NCBI GenBank assembly: GCA_022450155.1
Contig: JAKUQR010000010.1
Location: forward strand, 1 to 64,000
Reading direction: 5' to 3'
Source of the DNA: Gammaproteobacteria bacterium
GTDB taxonomy: Bacteria > Pseudomonadota > Gammaproteobacteria > Arenicellales > UBA868
DNA length: 64,000 nucleotides
Shown: in pieces, positions 8,467-17,256 of the stretch
How the letters are laid out: each line of letters opens with the position of its first letter
Numbering within the stretch: position 1 is the stretch's first letter
Position numbers and translations under genes: made by a program
Notes under the pieces: model-generated
Told to the model about the DNA's origin: nothing
What the model saw: only the letters and a program-made list of their open reading frames with translations
Databases searched by the model: none

Positions 8467-9873
8467 ATGAGTGAAGAACTGATCAGATCCAGCGCCCGAG
8501 ACATACGGGCGCAGCTCAAAAACAAAGCAGTCAGCAGCGCTGAACTGCTCGATGCGCTCGAGGCACGGATCGCGAAAATCAATCCCATCGTCAACGCCCT
8601 GCCGACACTGTGCTTCGACCGGGCTCGAAAGAATGCAGCCACTCGGGACTATCAAAGCTCTGCACTGCAAGGTATGCCCATTGCGATCAAAGATCTGCTG
8701 CCAGTCGCTGGCGTTCGCACCACCTGGGGATCGATGCTCTATGAACACCACATACCCGACACCTCCGATCTGCTGGTAGAACGCCTGGAATCCTCAGGGG
8801 CTGTGGTCTACGCCAAGTCAAACACCCCCGAATTCGGTGCCGGTGCCAATACGTTTAATGATGTTTTTGGCGTTACCCGGAATCCGTGGAATACAGCGCT
8901 GTCCTGTGCCGGTTCCTCCGGAGGTTCGGCTGTCGCGCTGGCGACGGGGATGGCGTGGCTTGCCAGTGGTTCAGATCTGGGCGGGTCGCTGCGAAACCCT
9001 GCCAGCTTCTGCGGCATCGTGGGATTTAGACCCAGCATTGGCCGAATCCCGACCAACCCGGGCGACATGGCGTTTTATCGGCTCAGCGTGGAAGGACCCA
9101 TGGCCCGAACCGTCGGCGACGTTGCCATGCTGCTCGATGTGATGGCCGGACGTGACCCCCGAGACCCGCTGTCCGTCACTCGCCCTGAGCAGCGCTTTGA
9201 GGCCATGGCTGAAGCGCGAACCGTGCCCAAACGGGTCGCCTTTTCACCTGATCTAGGGGTCACACCGGTGGACCCGGAGATCGCCAGTATTTGCCGCCGT
9301 GCTGCCCAACGATTCGAGGACATGGGGGCGACTGTCGAAGAAAACCATCCGGATTTTTCCGACCTGCAGCACGTATTCCACACTTTTCGCGCGCTCGGGT
9401 TTGCGGCACGCCATGGCAGTCAGCTGGACAAACAGCGCTCTGTGCTTAAACCTGAGATCGTCTGGAACGTAGAGAAAGGTCTCTCGCTCACTGGTGAGGA
9501 GATCGCCCGCGCTATGAGCGCACGGGCTGCGATCTATGCCAGGGCGCAAGTTTTCTTCCAGGACTACGATCTGCTGATTTCACCGGCCACGATTGTCCCT
9601 CCGTTCCCAGTTGAGCAGCGCTACGTCGAACGCCTGGGCGAACACGAGTTTTCAAACTACATTGAGTGGTGCTCAATCGCCTATGCCATCACGGTTATCG
9701 GTGCACCAGCAGTGTCGATCCCCTGCGGATTTACTTCGGCTGGCCTACCGGTCGGCCTGCAGATTGCCGCAGCACCGCTTAATGAGGGACCTTTGCTGTC
9801 GGCGGCACTGCTTTTTGAGGAAGCAGTTGATCTAACATCCGGGTTGCCGATCGATCCGGTCACTGCCCACTGA
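8467..9873 (+). CDS. Amidase-signature family amidase
   Basis: 468-residue amidase of the GatA/AS family. The Ser-cisSer-Lys triad is intact: Lys75 in IAIKDLL, cis-Ser151 in CAGSSGGS and nucleophile Ser174 in GSDLGGSLRNPAS. It hydrolyses a carboxamide, but the substrate is unknown. It is not a GatA subunit, as no gatB/gatC lies nearby and the C-terminal region is that of free-standing amidases. It is coupled to the hydratase upstream, which suggests cleavage of an unsaturated or aromatic-derived amide; this is inference. Confidence 0.9.
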   Translation: MSEELIRSSARDIRAQLKNKAVSSAELLDALEARIAKINPIVNALPTLCFDRARKNAATRDYQSSALQGMPIAIKDLLPVAGVRTTWGSMLYEHHIPDTSDLLVERLESSGAVVYAKSNTPEFGAGANTFNDVFGVTRNPWNTALSCAGSSGGSAVALATGMAWLASGSDLGGSLRNPASFCGIVGFRPSIGRIPTNPGDMAFYRLSVEGPMARTVGDVAMLLDVMAGRDPRDPLSVTRPEQRFEAMAEARTVPKRVAFSPDLGVTPVDPEIASICRRAAQRFEDMGATVEENHPDFSDLQHVFHTFRALGFAARHGSQLDKQRSVLKPEIVWNVEKGLSLTGEEIARAMSARAAIYARAQVFFQDYDLLISPATIVPPFPVEQRYVERLGEHEFSNYIEWCSIAYAITVIGAPAVSIPCGFTSAGLPVGLQIAAAPLNEGPLLSAALLFEEAVDLTSGLPIDPVTAH

Positions 9874-9885
9874 ATCCGCCCGGGT

Positions 9886-11052
9886 TCAGGGATTTAGCCC
9901 TGCTGTCAGCCACCGATCTGCAAGATAGCCACCTTCTATACCACCGGCTGACAAGACCACCTGCCAGAGCTGATTATCTCGCGCCCTGAAACTGCCGGCG
10001 CTGGTGAGCAGGTAGTAGTCGAACATTCGCTTGAACCGGTCACTGTAACGGCTCTTGAGCTCAGGCCACGCATCATTGAAATTTCTGTACCAGGCCATCA
10101 GTGTAGGATCGTAATCCGCGCCAATATTGTGCCAGTCTTCGATGATAAACAGACCGTCACAGTTGTTGACGATACCCCGGGGCAGGGGCAGTACACTGTT
10201 GGGGAAAATATACTTCTGTGTCCAACGGTCATACGCATAGTGACTGTCGCCGGCGCCGATCGTATGCAGTAGAAATATCCCACCCTCCGCCAACAGGCTG
10301 CGCAACACCCTGAAATAGGTTCGGTAGTTCTTTTGACCCACATGCTCGAACATGCCCACCGAGACTATCCGATCATAGCAACCGCTCAATGACCGGTAGT
10401 CAATCAGTTCAATGGTCACGGGTAGATCACGGCAGCGGTTCTGTGCCAGCTCTGCCTGTTCCTTGGACACGGTGATCCCAGTGACTTCAACACCGTGACG
10501 TTCCGCCATCCACCACGATAAACCACCCCATCCACAGCCAACATCGAGCACCCGCATACCGGGTTCGAGCTGGAGCTTGCGGCAGATCATCTCCATCTTG
10601 TGTTCCTGGGCCTCACCCAGGTTCCGTGCAGATGCCCAGTAACCGCAGCTGTAGTTCATGTGGGTATCGAGCATGGCTTCAAAAACGTCGTTGCCTATAT
10701 CGTAGTGTTTTTCCCCCACCATAAATGCCCGTTGCACACTCTGCAGGTTGAACAACCTGCAAAAAATGGAAAAAACAACAAACCGCCAATTGTTGCGAAT
10801 CGAATGATGGAGTCCCGAACGCAGAGTGCGGCAGACCAATTCGTCCAGTTGTTCACAGTCCCACCAGCCGTCCATGTAGGCCTCACCCAAGCCCAGGGTT
10901 CCATCCCGCAGGACCCGCCGGAACAGGCGTTCGTTACTGACCTTGATATCCGAGCTATTGGCGCCATTGAGCGTGATATTGGCCGGTGCCAAAAGCTGCT
11001 CGAAATAGCTGAAGCCTTTTGGGTCGGTCTTATGGGTCAACTGAGGCAACAT
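9886..11052 (-). CDS. cfa: Cyclopropane-fatty-acyl-phospholipid synthase
   Basis: 388-residue SAM-dependent enzyme that methylenates unsaturated acyl chains of membrane phospholipids. It has the family motif HYDIGND (116-122), the SAM-binding VLDVGCGWGG (168-177), GITVSKEQ and the SVGMFEHVG segment. The length matches the CFA family. It converges on the amidase gene with 12 bases between the stops. A C-terminal YWxxY-like stretch is not obvious, so a related mycolate-cyclopropane-type methyltransferase remains possible, but Cfa fits best. Confidence 0.92.
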   Translation of the reverse strand: MLPQLTHKTDPKGFSYFEQLLAPANITLNGANSSDIKVSNERLFRRVLRDGTLGLGEAYMDGWWDCEQLDELVCRTLRSGLHHSIRNNWRFVVFSIFCRLFNLQSVQRAFMVGEKHYDIGNDVFEAMLDTHMNYSCGYWASARNLGEAQEHKMEMICRKLQLEPGMRVLDVGCGWGGLSWWMAERHGVEVTGITVSKEQAELAQNRCRDLPVTIELIDYRSLSGCYDRIVSVGMFEHVGQKNYRTYFRVLRSLLAEGGIFLLHTIGAGDSHYAYDRWTQKYIFPNSVLPLPRGIVNNCDGLFIIEDWHNIGADYDPTLMAWYRNFNDAWPELKSRYSDRFKRMFDYYLLTSAGSFRARDNQLWQVVLSAGGIEGGYLADRWLTAGLNP

Positions 11053-11191
11053 AACTCCGGATCAGACGATCCACTCAGTACCGCTATCCACGGGGACCTG
11101 AGCGCTCGTGGCCCGGTTGAAATTCGGACCGGCCATGGCACAGACCACCGCCACGACATCCTGTGTCCCAACTTGGATTTAATTGCTGTTT

Positions 11192-11293
11192 AAGGTCCAG
11201 GTCCTGTCCGATCAGTCGAGAAGAATAGATCCGCAGTGCCAGAAGGTCTTCCCTACAGGCTGCAGCCTGTGACGTGTTCAATAGATTTTTCAT
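11192..11293 (-). pseudogene. N-terminal remnant of a class II aldolase/dehydrogenase (RhaD-like)
   Basis: A 34-codon stretch, beginning MKNLLN and continuing through DLLALRIYSSRLIG, closely matches the N-terminus of the large aldolase-dehydrogenase encoded at 21770 (FALRVYTSRLIG). In family members this is followed at once by VLHGGGNTS, but here the frame continues into unrelated residues and stops at 11084. It therefore looks like a decayed 5' end. The rest of the 11053-11453 gap shows no other gene. Confidence 0.5.
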
Positions 11294-11453
11294 CGGTCAG
11301 GTCTGGAACGCACACAGGTGAAGGTTAGCGCAGTACCGTCCCGGAGTGCAAAGACTAACCGTTATTTACTGAACCTCCAACTGGCTGTCGGCGCTAGAAT
11401 ACCTGCGGCGCCCGTGCTGGGGCAGCTGAAATGGCAATCAGGAGAAATCACCC

Positions 11454-11807
11454 ATGAGTATCCGCAGAATTGAGACCGGCGAACGAATGAGTCAGACGGT
11501 CGTACATGGCAACACAGTCTACACCGCAGGCCAGGTTGCCAGAACTGCAGCAGGTGCTTCGGTCACTGACCAGACCCACGCAGTACTGGACCAGATCGAT
11601 GCACTGTTGGCCGAAGCCGGGACGGACAAGTCAAAACTAATTTCCGCCACCATCTGGATCAGTGACATGTCGACCTTCAATGAGATGAATGCGGTCTGGG
11701 ACGCCTGGGTCAGTCCCGGTAATACGCCAGCGCGCGCCTGTGTAGAAGCCAAACTGGCGTCACCTGATTTTACGGTTGAGATTGCGGTGATAGCGGCTGT
11801 AGACTGA
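11454..11807 (+). CDS. RidA family protein (Arg-containing type)
   Basis: 117-residue RidA/YjgF/YER057c protein. RidA hydrolyses reactive enamine/imine intermediates such as 2-aminoacrylate. The catalytic arginine region is kept (PARACVEAKL near the C-terminus), followed by the closing VEIAVIAAV strand. An AGGAG site precedes ATG 11454. It begins a same-strand run with a racemase-like protein, an amidotransferase, diaminopropionate ammonia-lyase and an M24 hydrolase. The lyase makes 2-aminoacrylate, which gives this protein an obvious possible substrate. Confidence 0.92.
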   Translation: MSIRRIETGERMSQTVVHGNTVYTAGQVARTAAGASVTDQTHAVLDQIDALLAEAGTDKSKLISATIWISDMSTFNEMNAVWDAWVSPGNTPARACVEAKLASPDFTVEIAVIAAVD

Positions 11808-11847
11808 ATCGTCTGTCACAGCAGGAATAACGACTTAGCAGTATCTT

Positions 11848-12621
11848 TTGAACGACAGTGTCGACATCCTTTCGATGCCCTGCGTGCTTGACGAGGGCAT
11901 CGCCAGTAGAGCGCGTATTGGGCTTGTTGTTCTGGCTTCTGACCACACGGTGGAACATGAATTCCGCCAGGTCGTCACGATGCCCGGCGTTGCTGTCTAC
12001 CAGACACGTATTCCCAACTCTCCCAAGATCACGACACACTCTCTGCGGGCCATGGCCGGCGATATTGCTGGCCAGGCGTCAGTCATTCTCCCGGGTGTAG
12101 AGCTGGATGTACTGGCCTACGGCTGTACGTCCGCATCGATGGTGCTCGGTGAAGACCGTGTCTTCGAACTCATCAAGAAAGGACGGCCCGAGGCACGACC
12201 GACAACCCCGATTACCGCAGCCTTCGCCGCTTTCCGCGCTTTCAGGAGCCGCCGCATTGGCGTGGTCACCCCTTACAGTGAGGACATCAATCGGATTGTC
12301 CGGCGATACTTCATTGACAACGGTCTTAAAGTCCCGGTTTTCGGGTCGTTCAACCAGACCGATGACAATCGAGCATCTCGTATCAGCGCTGACAGCATTC
12401 GGGATGCCATTATGAAGATCGGAAGCCACACCGAGGTCGAGACCGTTTTTCTCTCCTGTACCAGTCTCAGGCTCACTGACACCGTACACGATATCGAGTC
12501 TCAACTCGGCAAGCCGGTAACCTCGTCTAACCATGCCTTGATCTGGCACGCCTTGAGGCTCGCGGGAGTGAGTGAACCCATCAACGGATATGGCTCGCTG
12601 TACCAGTTGCCCGCACACTGA
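11848..12621 (+). CDS. Asp/Glu racemase superfamily protein (maleate isomerase / EutA-like)
   Basis: 257-residue protein of the group that includes maleate isomerase and arylmalonate decarboxylase. The two cysteine positions of the active site are present, in YGCTSASMV (about residue 92) and LSCTSLRL (about residue 202), with the GVVTPYSEDINR segment between. Reaction chemistry in the family is proton transfer at a carbon alpha to a carboxylate. The start at TTG 11848 is uncertain; ATG 11875 is an in-frame alternative. EutA-type relatives occur in ectoine-utilisation clusters with PLP lyases and M24 hydrolases, which resembles this neighbourhood. Confidence 0.82.
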   Translation: MNDSVDILSMPCVLDEGIASRARIGLVVLASDHTVEHEFRQVVTMPGVAVYQTRIPNSPKITTHSLRAMAGDIAGQASVILPGVELDVLAYGCTSASMVLGEDRVFELIKKGRPEARPTTPITAAFAAFRAFRSRRIGVVTPYSEDINRIVRRYFIDNGLKVPVFGSFNQTDDNRASRISADSIRDAIMKIGSHTEVETVFLSCTSLRLTDTVHDIESQLGKPVTSSNHALIWHALRLAGVSEPINGYGSLYQLPAH

Positions 12622-12645
12622 ACCTGATCCAGGATCGACCTACAG

Positions 12646-13356
12646 ATGGGTCAGCGCATTGTCTTCATAGAGCATGAATCCGAACCTCGGGATGACAGGG
12701 CATCTAGATATCTTGCCGACCGGGGGTTTGCGATCGCCTGGTTCCAACCGTTCAAAGGGGAGCTTTTGCCGGATATAGATCCAGAAATTGCTGGCGTGGT
12801 TGTTACAGGTGGCGGTGCCCAAATCGATCAGATCGAACAATCACCTTATCTGTACAGCGAGGCCCAGTGGATAGAGCAGTGTCTGAAAGCTGATGTACCG
12901 GTGCTTGGGTTGTGCCTGGGTGGTCAACTCCTGGCCCATGTGCTGGGTGCGCAGGTCGCACCCCGGGATGATGGCCTGCAGGAATTCGGTTACTACACCA
13001 TTCAGCCCAACGATTCGGAAAAGCCATTCGTGCCGCAGGACTTTAACGTCTTACAGAACCATAGCCGGGGGTTCGAAGTCCCCGATGGGGCAACGCTACT
13101 CGCCCGTGGAGAACTTTTCCCAAACCAGGCGTTCTGTTACGGTGGTAACGCCTATGGACTACAGTTCCATCCCGAGGTGACTTCCACCATACTTCTTAAA
13201 CGCTGGCATGAGGCAGATTGGGCCCCCTGGAATCAACCCGGCACTCAGAGCAGGACGGAACAACAAAAGCTGGCGCCACGACACGATCCTTTGATTGGTA
13301 GCTGGTTTACCACTGTTCTAGATCGACTATTCCCAAAAGCATTAGTGACTTCTTGA
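12646..13356 (+). CDS. Type 1 glutamine amidotransferase (class I GATase)
   Basis: 236-residue stand-alone GATase1 domain related to GuaA N-terminal domains. The catalytic triad is complete: Cys90 in GLCLGG, and His175 and Glu177 in LQFHPEV. Such proteins release ammonia from glutamine or cleave gamma-glutamyl compounds. No synthetase partner lies beside it. It is embedded between the racemase-like gene (24 bases) and diaminopropionate ammonia-lyase (9 bases), so a role in nitrogen-compound catabolism is likely. Confidence 0.88.
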   Translation: MGQRIVFIEHESEPRDDRASRYLADRGFAIAWFQPFKGELLPDIDPEIAGVVVTGGGAQIDQIEQSPYLYSEAQWIEQCLKADVPVLGLCLGGQLLAHVLGAQVAPRDDGLQEFGYYTIQPNDSEKPFVPQDFNVLQNHSRGFEVPDGATLLARGELFPNQAFCYGGNAYGLQFHPEVTSTILLKRWHEADWAPWNQPGTQSRTEQQKLAPRHDPLIGSWFTTVLDRLFPKALVTS

Positions 13357-13365
13357 GGTTGTTCA

Positions 13366-14604
13366 ATGACGAAAGAAAGGTTACTCGCTAAAACGCTCAG
13401 GGCTGAAATAACTGCACACTACTGCAACCCTAACGCTCTGCGGGGACAACCCCGGCCGACAAGGGTGGATTCAGCGCTGGATGACCAAACCTGCTCACGC
13501 GCACGAGCGTCGATCACATCATGGTCAAACTACGCGCCTACGCCATTGCACCCCCTCCCTGCCCTGGCACATGAAATCGGCATCGGGCAACTTCTCTACA
13601 AGGATGAAGCAACCCGGTTTGGGTTGGGCAGCTTCAAGGCACTGGGCGGCGCTTACGGAGTACTGCATTGTGTGGCCCAAGAAATTTCCGTGCGCAGCAG
13701 TACACCGACTGATATTGATGCTTTGATGACGGGACAGTTGAGCGAAGCCGCCGCCGAAATCACTGTGGTCACCGCAACGGATGGTAACCATGGACGATCG
13801 GTCGCCTGGGGCGCCGGAAACGTCGGCTGCAAATGCGTAATCTACATGCACGCAGAAGTAAGCCCCGGCCGCCAGAGCGCAGTCGAGGCGTTCGGTGCCG
13901 AGGTGGTGCGTGTGCCGGGGGATTACGGAGAATCTGCGCGCCAGGCAGCACAGGTTGCAGCAGAGAACGACTGGCTGCTCGTCTCTGATACTGCCTGGAG
14001 TGGCTACACTGAAATCCCAAGGGCAATCATGGCCGGGTATACCGTCATGAGCAGTGAAGCGATGGACCAGTTGCCACCAGCCACCACACCGACCCATGTG
14101 TTTGTTCAGGGTGGATGTGGTGGACTGGCCGGGGCCGTCTGCACTGACCTGTGGCACCGATACGAATCCCGGCGACCCCGATTTATTGTAGTTGAGCCGG
14201 TGCCGGCGGACTGCCTGTTTCAGAGTGCCGTGGCCGGAGCGATGGTCAATATTTCGGTCACACGGGAGAGCGTTATGGGCGGCCTCTCCTGTGGAGAAGT
14301 GTCGCTGCTGGGTTGGGATATCCTCGAAGCAGGCGCTGACCATTTTCTAACCATCGAAGACGATGCAGTGGGTCCACTGATGAAACAGCTTGCGCAAGGC
14401 ACTGGTGATGATCCTAGAATCGTGGCCGGCGAAGCTGCAGTCGCGGGGCTCGCCGGCTGCATCGCGGCCTGTGCCGACACGGACCTGTGCCAGACACTCG
14501 ATCTGAATGAACACAGCACCGCGCTGGTGTTTGGGACAGAAGGTGCGACCGACCCTGCCGTTTACCGCCAGTTGGTGGGTACGGCTGCCGACGACCTGCT
14601 TTAG
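13366..14604 (+). CDS. dpaL: Diaminopropionate ammonia-lyase
   Basis: 412-residue fold-type II PLP enzyme. It converts 2,3-diaminopropionate to pyruvate and ammonia through 2-aminoacrylate. The PLP lysine is Lys91 in FGLGSFKALGGAYG. The YGESARQAA segment, the TAWSGYTEIP segment and the glycine-rich FVQGGCGGLAG phosphate loop are as in YgeX/DpaL. It lies 9 bases behind the GATase and 11 bases before the M24 hydrolase. Threonine-dehydratase-like enzymes such as EutB are a related alternative, but the TAWSGYTEIP region favours DpaL. Confidence 0.9.
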   Translation: MTKERLLAKTLRAEITAHYCNPNALRGQPRPTRVDSALDDQTCSRARASITSWSNYAPTPLHPLPALAHEIGIGQLLYKDEATRFGLGSFKALGGAYGVLHCVAQEISVRSSTPTDIDALMTGQLSEAAAEITVVTATDGNHGRSVAWGAGNVGCKCVIYMHAEVSPGRQSAVEAFGAEVVRVPGDYGESARQAAQVAAENDWLLVSDTAWSGYTEIPRAIMAGYTVMSSEAMDQLPPATTPTHVFVQGGCGGLAGAVCTDLWHRYESRRPRFIVVEPVPADCLFQSAVAGAMVNISVTRESVMGGLSCGEVSLLGWDILEAGADHFLTIEDDAVGPLMKQLAQGTGDDPRIVAGEAAVAGLAGCIAACADTDLCQTLDLNEHSTALVFGTEGATDPAVYRQLVGTAADDLL

Positions 14605-14615
14605 TCGAGTAAATC

Positions 14616-15788
14616 GTGTCGAATCACCCCATGCCAACCCGCGGCTTCCCGACCATTGAGTTCGAAACCCGTACAAGCTCTGCTCAGCAGGTGATGCACG
14701 ATGCTCAACTGGACGCACTGCTCGTGACAACGGAACCTGAGATTCGTTATTTCACTGGTTTTCAAACACAGTTTTTCGAAAGCCCTACCCGACCTTGGTT
14801 TCTGATCGTACCCGCCGACGGAAAGCCGATTGCGGTGATCCCAACGATCGGAGAAGCCGGCATGGCTGCCACCTGGATTGACGAGGTCAAGACTTGGCCA
14901 TCGCCCACACCCGAAGACGACGGTATCTCGCTGCTGGCTGCGACCGTCAATGCCCTGCCGACCCGTTTCGGCCGACTCGGTCTCCCACTCGGCCAGGAAA
15001 GCGTGCTCCGGATGCCGGTTCGCGACAGCCGGGTGCTGGCGGACAGCGTGTCACTCGAAATGGTCGATTGTGCACCGCTGATGCTCCGACTGCGCTTCGT
15101 CAAGTCGGACCTTGAAATTGAAAAGATTCGATTTGCCTGTGAGATCACTTCGGACGAATTCGAAGCACTGCCGGCGATTGCCGCACTCGGCGAGTCGGAA
15201 CGCGAGATCAGCCGTCGGATGCGGATGAACCTGCTGGGGCGGGGCGCCGACAGCACGCCGTATCTGATTGCCGGCTCCGGTCAGGGCGGATACGACAACA
15301 TCATCATGGGCCCGACGGATCGCTTGCTCGAAGACGGCGACGTTCTGATCATCGATACCGGCACCACCTTTGATGGCTACTTTTGCGATTTCGATCGAAA
15401 TTTTGCCTTTGGCCATATTGCCGACGATACCCGCCGTGCCCATGAAACGGTTTACCGCGCGACGGATGCGGGTTTTTCAGCAGCTAGGCCCGGCATTACG
15501 ATGGCGGAAGTCTGGGCTGCGATGTGGGAGATCTTGGAAGCGGGGGGTGCACTGGGCAACAACGTTGGACGCATGGGGCATGGCCTTGGCATGCAACTGA
15601 CCGAATGGCCATCGATCAAGCAGACCGACCACACTGTGCTCGAGCCAGGAGCAGTGATTACACTGGAACCCGGGATGTCGTTTGCACCCGGCCGTCAGCT
15701 CGTCCATGAAGAGAACATCGTGATCACAGCCGACGGCGCTGATTGGCTCACCCATCGTGCTCCCGGTGACATGCCTGTCATCACCTGA
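14616..15788 (+). CDS. M24 family metallohydrolase (Xaa-Pro peptidase/creatinase fold)
   Basis: 390-residue pita-bread enzyme with an N-terminal creatinase-like domain (EIRYFTGFQTQ) and a C-terminal M24 domain. Dimetal ligands are visible: the Asp pair in IIDTGTTFDGYFCDFDR, His in GMGHGLGMQLTEWP-type sequence, Glu in TLEPGMSF and Glu in HEENIVIT. It starts at GTG 14616, or ATG 14631. It could be an Xaa-Pro dipeptidase or an amide hydrolase like the ectoine hydrolase DoeA; the neighbours leave both open. Confidence 0.88.
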   Translation: MSNHPMPTRGFPTIEFETRTSSAQQVMHDAQLDALLVTTEPEIRYFTGFQTQFFESPTRPWFLIVPADGKPIAVIPTIGEAGMAATWIDEVKTWPSPTPEDDGISLLAATVNALPTRFGRLGLPLGQESVLRMPVRDSRVLADSVSLEMVDCAPLMLRLRFVKSDLEIEKIRFACEITSDEFEALPAIAALGESEREISRRMRMNLLGRGADSTPYLIAGSGQGGYDNIIMGPTDRLLEDGDVLIIDTGTTFDGYFCDFDRNFAFGHIADDTRRAHETVYRATDAGFSAARPGITMAEVWAAMWEILEAGGALGNNVGRMGHGLGMQLTEWPSIKQTDHTVLEPGAVITLEPGMSFAPGRQLVHEENIVITADGADWLTHRAPGDMPVIT

Positions 15789-16506
15789 TACAACCCCGAC
15801 TCCCAGTCGAAAATCAACTTTGCCCAGTGTACTCATTACCGGTGCGAGTCGTGGTCTTGGCCGTGAATTTGCGCGCCAGTACGCATACGCTGGCTGGACG
15901 GTGCACGCCGGTGTCCGCAATCTGCACCAACGTTCCGCCATCGAAGAACTCCAACACGAACAGATCATCTGCCACCAACTCGATGTTGCCAAGCACGACC
16001 AGATTCTTTCCGTTAACACTGAACTCGCCCAGGAACCGATAGACCTGCTCATCAACAACGCCGGTTTCTGGCTCGGAAAAGATGAGCACTACGGCCGCTG
16101 TGATGATGCACGATGGATGGAGGAGTTCCGGGTCCACATGTTCGGCACCATGGCCATGTGTGAGAGCTTTGTGCAGCAGGTGGCAGCGAGCAAGCGAAAG
16201 CTTATCGTCAATATATCCAGTGGTAACGGCAGTCTTACCCTAGAAAACGGCATCGGTGATTATCCGTACAACACCAGTAAGGCAGGCTTGAATCTGATCA
16301 CTAAAGGATTGGCAGCAGACCTTAAACAACGGGGCATCACCGTTGTCTGTTTCACCCCGGGCTTTGTTGCAACGGACATGTCGGGGCCCGATGCGGATCT
16401 CACCCCGCATGAAAGCGTGAGCGCGATGCGCGCCATCATCGATACGCTCGGTCCTGAACAGACGGGCACTTTTTTGCGCTACAACGGTGAAACGGTGCCC
16501 TGGTAG
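15757..16506 (+). CDS. Short-chain dehydrogenase/reductase (first of tandem pair)
   Basis: SDR with the NAD(P)-binding TGASRGLGREFARQ motif, the NNAG structural motif, a catalytic Ser in NISSGNG and YPYNTSK (YxxxK). The frame opens at GTG 15757, overlapping the M24 gene by 32 bases. TTG 15820 would start directly before the first beta strand (PSVLITGAS) and may be the real start, giving 228 residues. The C-terminus ends ...GETVPW, the same style as its neighbour, so the two are probably duplicates. Confidence 0.87.
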   Translation: MLPVTCLSSPDTTPTPSRKSTLPSVLITGASRGLGREFARQYAYAGWTVHAGVRNLHQRSAIEELQHEQIICHQLDVAKHDQILSVNTELAQEPIDLLINNAGFWLGKDEHYGRCDDARWMEEFRVHMFGTMAMCESFVQQVAASKRKLIVNISSGNGSLTLENGIGDYPYNTSKAGLNLITKGLAADLKQRGITVVCFTPGFVATDMSGPDADLTPHESVSAMRAIIDTLGPEQTGTFLRYNGETVPW

Positions 16507-16509
16507 GCC

Positions 16510-17211
16510 ATGACAAACAAACGACTCTCTGTTGTCGTTACCGGTGCCAACCGCGGGATCGGGCTGGAGCTTGTGTCCCAGTATCTGACCGATGGCTGGC
16601 AGGTGCACAGCTGCTGCCGCGAACCCGAATTGGCAACGCAACTAGCAAGTCTGGCATCAAACTCAGCGCTGAGCATTCATCAACTTGACGTCGGCAATCC
16701 AGATTCAGTCGAGAACCTGGGGCTTGCACTGTCAGAACATTCGATTGATCTCTTGATCAACAATGCAGGTATTTATGGCGGTGAACGGCAATCCTTCGGT
16801 GACATCGACTATGAGCAATGGGCGCGGGTGCTTAACGTCAACACGTTGGGCCCCTACCGGGTCAGCACGGCACTGGCAGACCAAGTCGAGAACAGTGAAC
16901 GGCGTCTGATAGTCAACGTCTCGAGCGCTATGGGCAGTATCGAGCAATATGCATCGGGCGGCCACTATATCTACCGCAGCAGTAAAACCGCACTGAATAT
17001 GGTGACCGTCAACCTGGCCCATGATCTTCGCTCCCGTGGCATTACCGTCCTGTCAGTACACCCGGGCTGGGTACGCACAGACATGGGTGGCTCAAGCGCC
17101 GATATTTCAACCCCGACGAGTGCAGCCGGACTGCGTCAACTGATCGACGATGTATCGATCGTGGACAGCGGCCGATTTTTTTCCTGGGACGGTTCACCCC
17201 TGCCCTGGTAA
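16510..17211 (+). CDS. Short-chain dehydrogenase/reductase (second of tandem pair)
   Basis: 233-residue classical SDR beginning 3 bases after the first. It has TGANRGIGLELVSQ for cofactor binding, NNAG, VNVSSAMGS with the catalytic Ser, and YRSSK (YxxxK). It shares the short C-terminal FSWDGSPLPW-type ending with the upstream SDR. Substrate is unknown; the pair could work as a heteromer or on successive steps. Cytosolic, with no targeting signal. Confidence 0.88.
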   Translation: MTNKRLSVVVTGANRGIGLELVSQYLTDGWQVHSCCREPELATQLASLASNSALSIHQLDVGNPDSVENLGLALSEHSIDLLINNAGIYGGERQSFGDIDYEQWARVLNVNTLGPYRVSTALADQVENSERRLIVNVSSAMGSIEQYASGGHYIYRSSKTALNMVTVNLAHDLRSRGITVLSVHPGWVRTDMGGSSADISTPTSAAGLRQLIDDVSIVDSGRFFSWDGSPLPW

Positions 17212-17256
17212 TCCCGGCGAACGAGGCAGGCTGGGCCCCATGTCAGAATCGGTGTT

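Noticed and set aside
10600-11193. 197-codon plus-strand frame opposite cfa
   Set aside because: Cfa on the minus strand has clear motifs throughout; the plus frame has none.
13525-14343. 272-codon minus-strand frame opposite the diaminopropionate ammonia-lyase gene
   Set aside because: No recognisable domain; the plus-strand DpaL frame accounts for the sequence.
11848-15788. Calling this run a true ectoine-utilisation operon
   Set aside because: No cyclodeaminase or DoeB-type gene is in the run, and the M24 N-terminus does not look like DoeA; kept only as an alternative.
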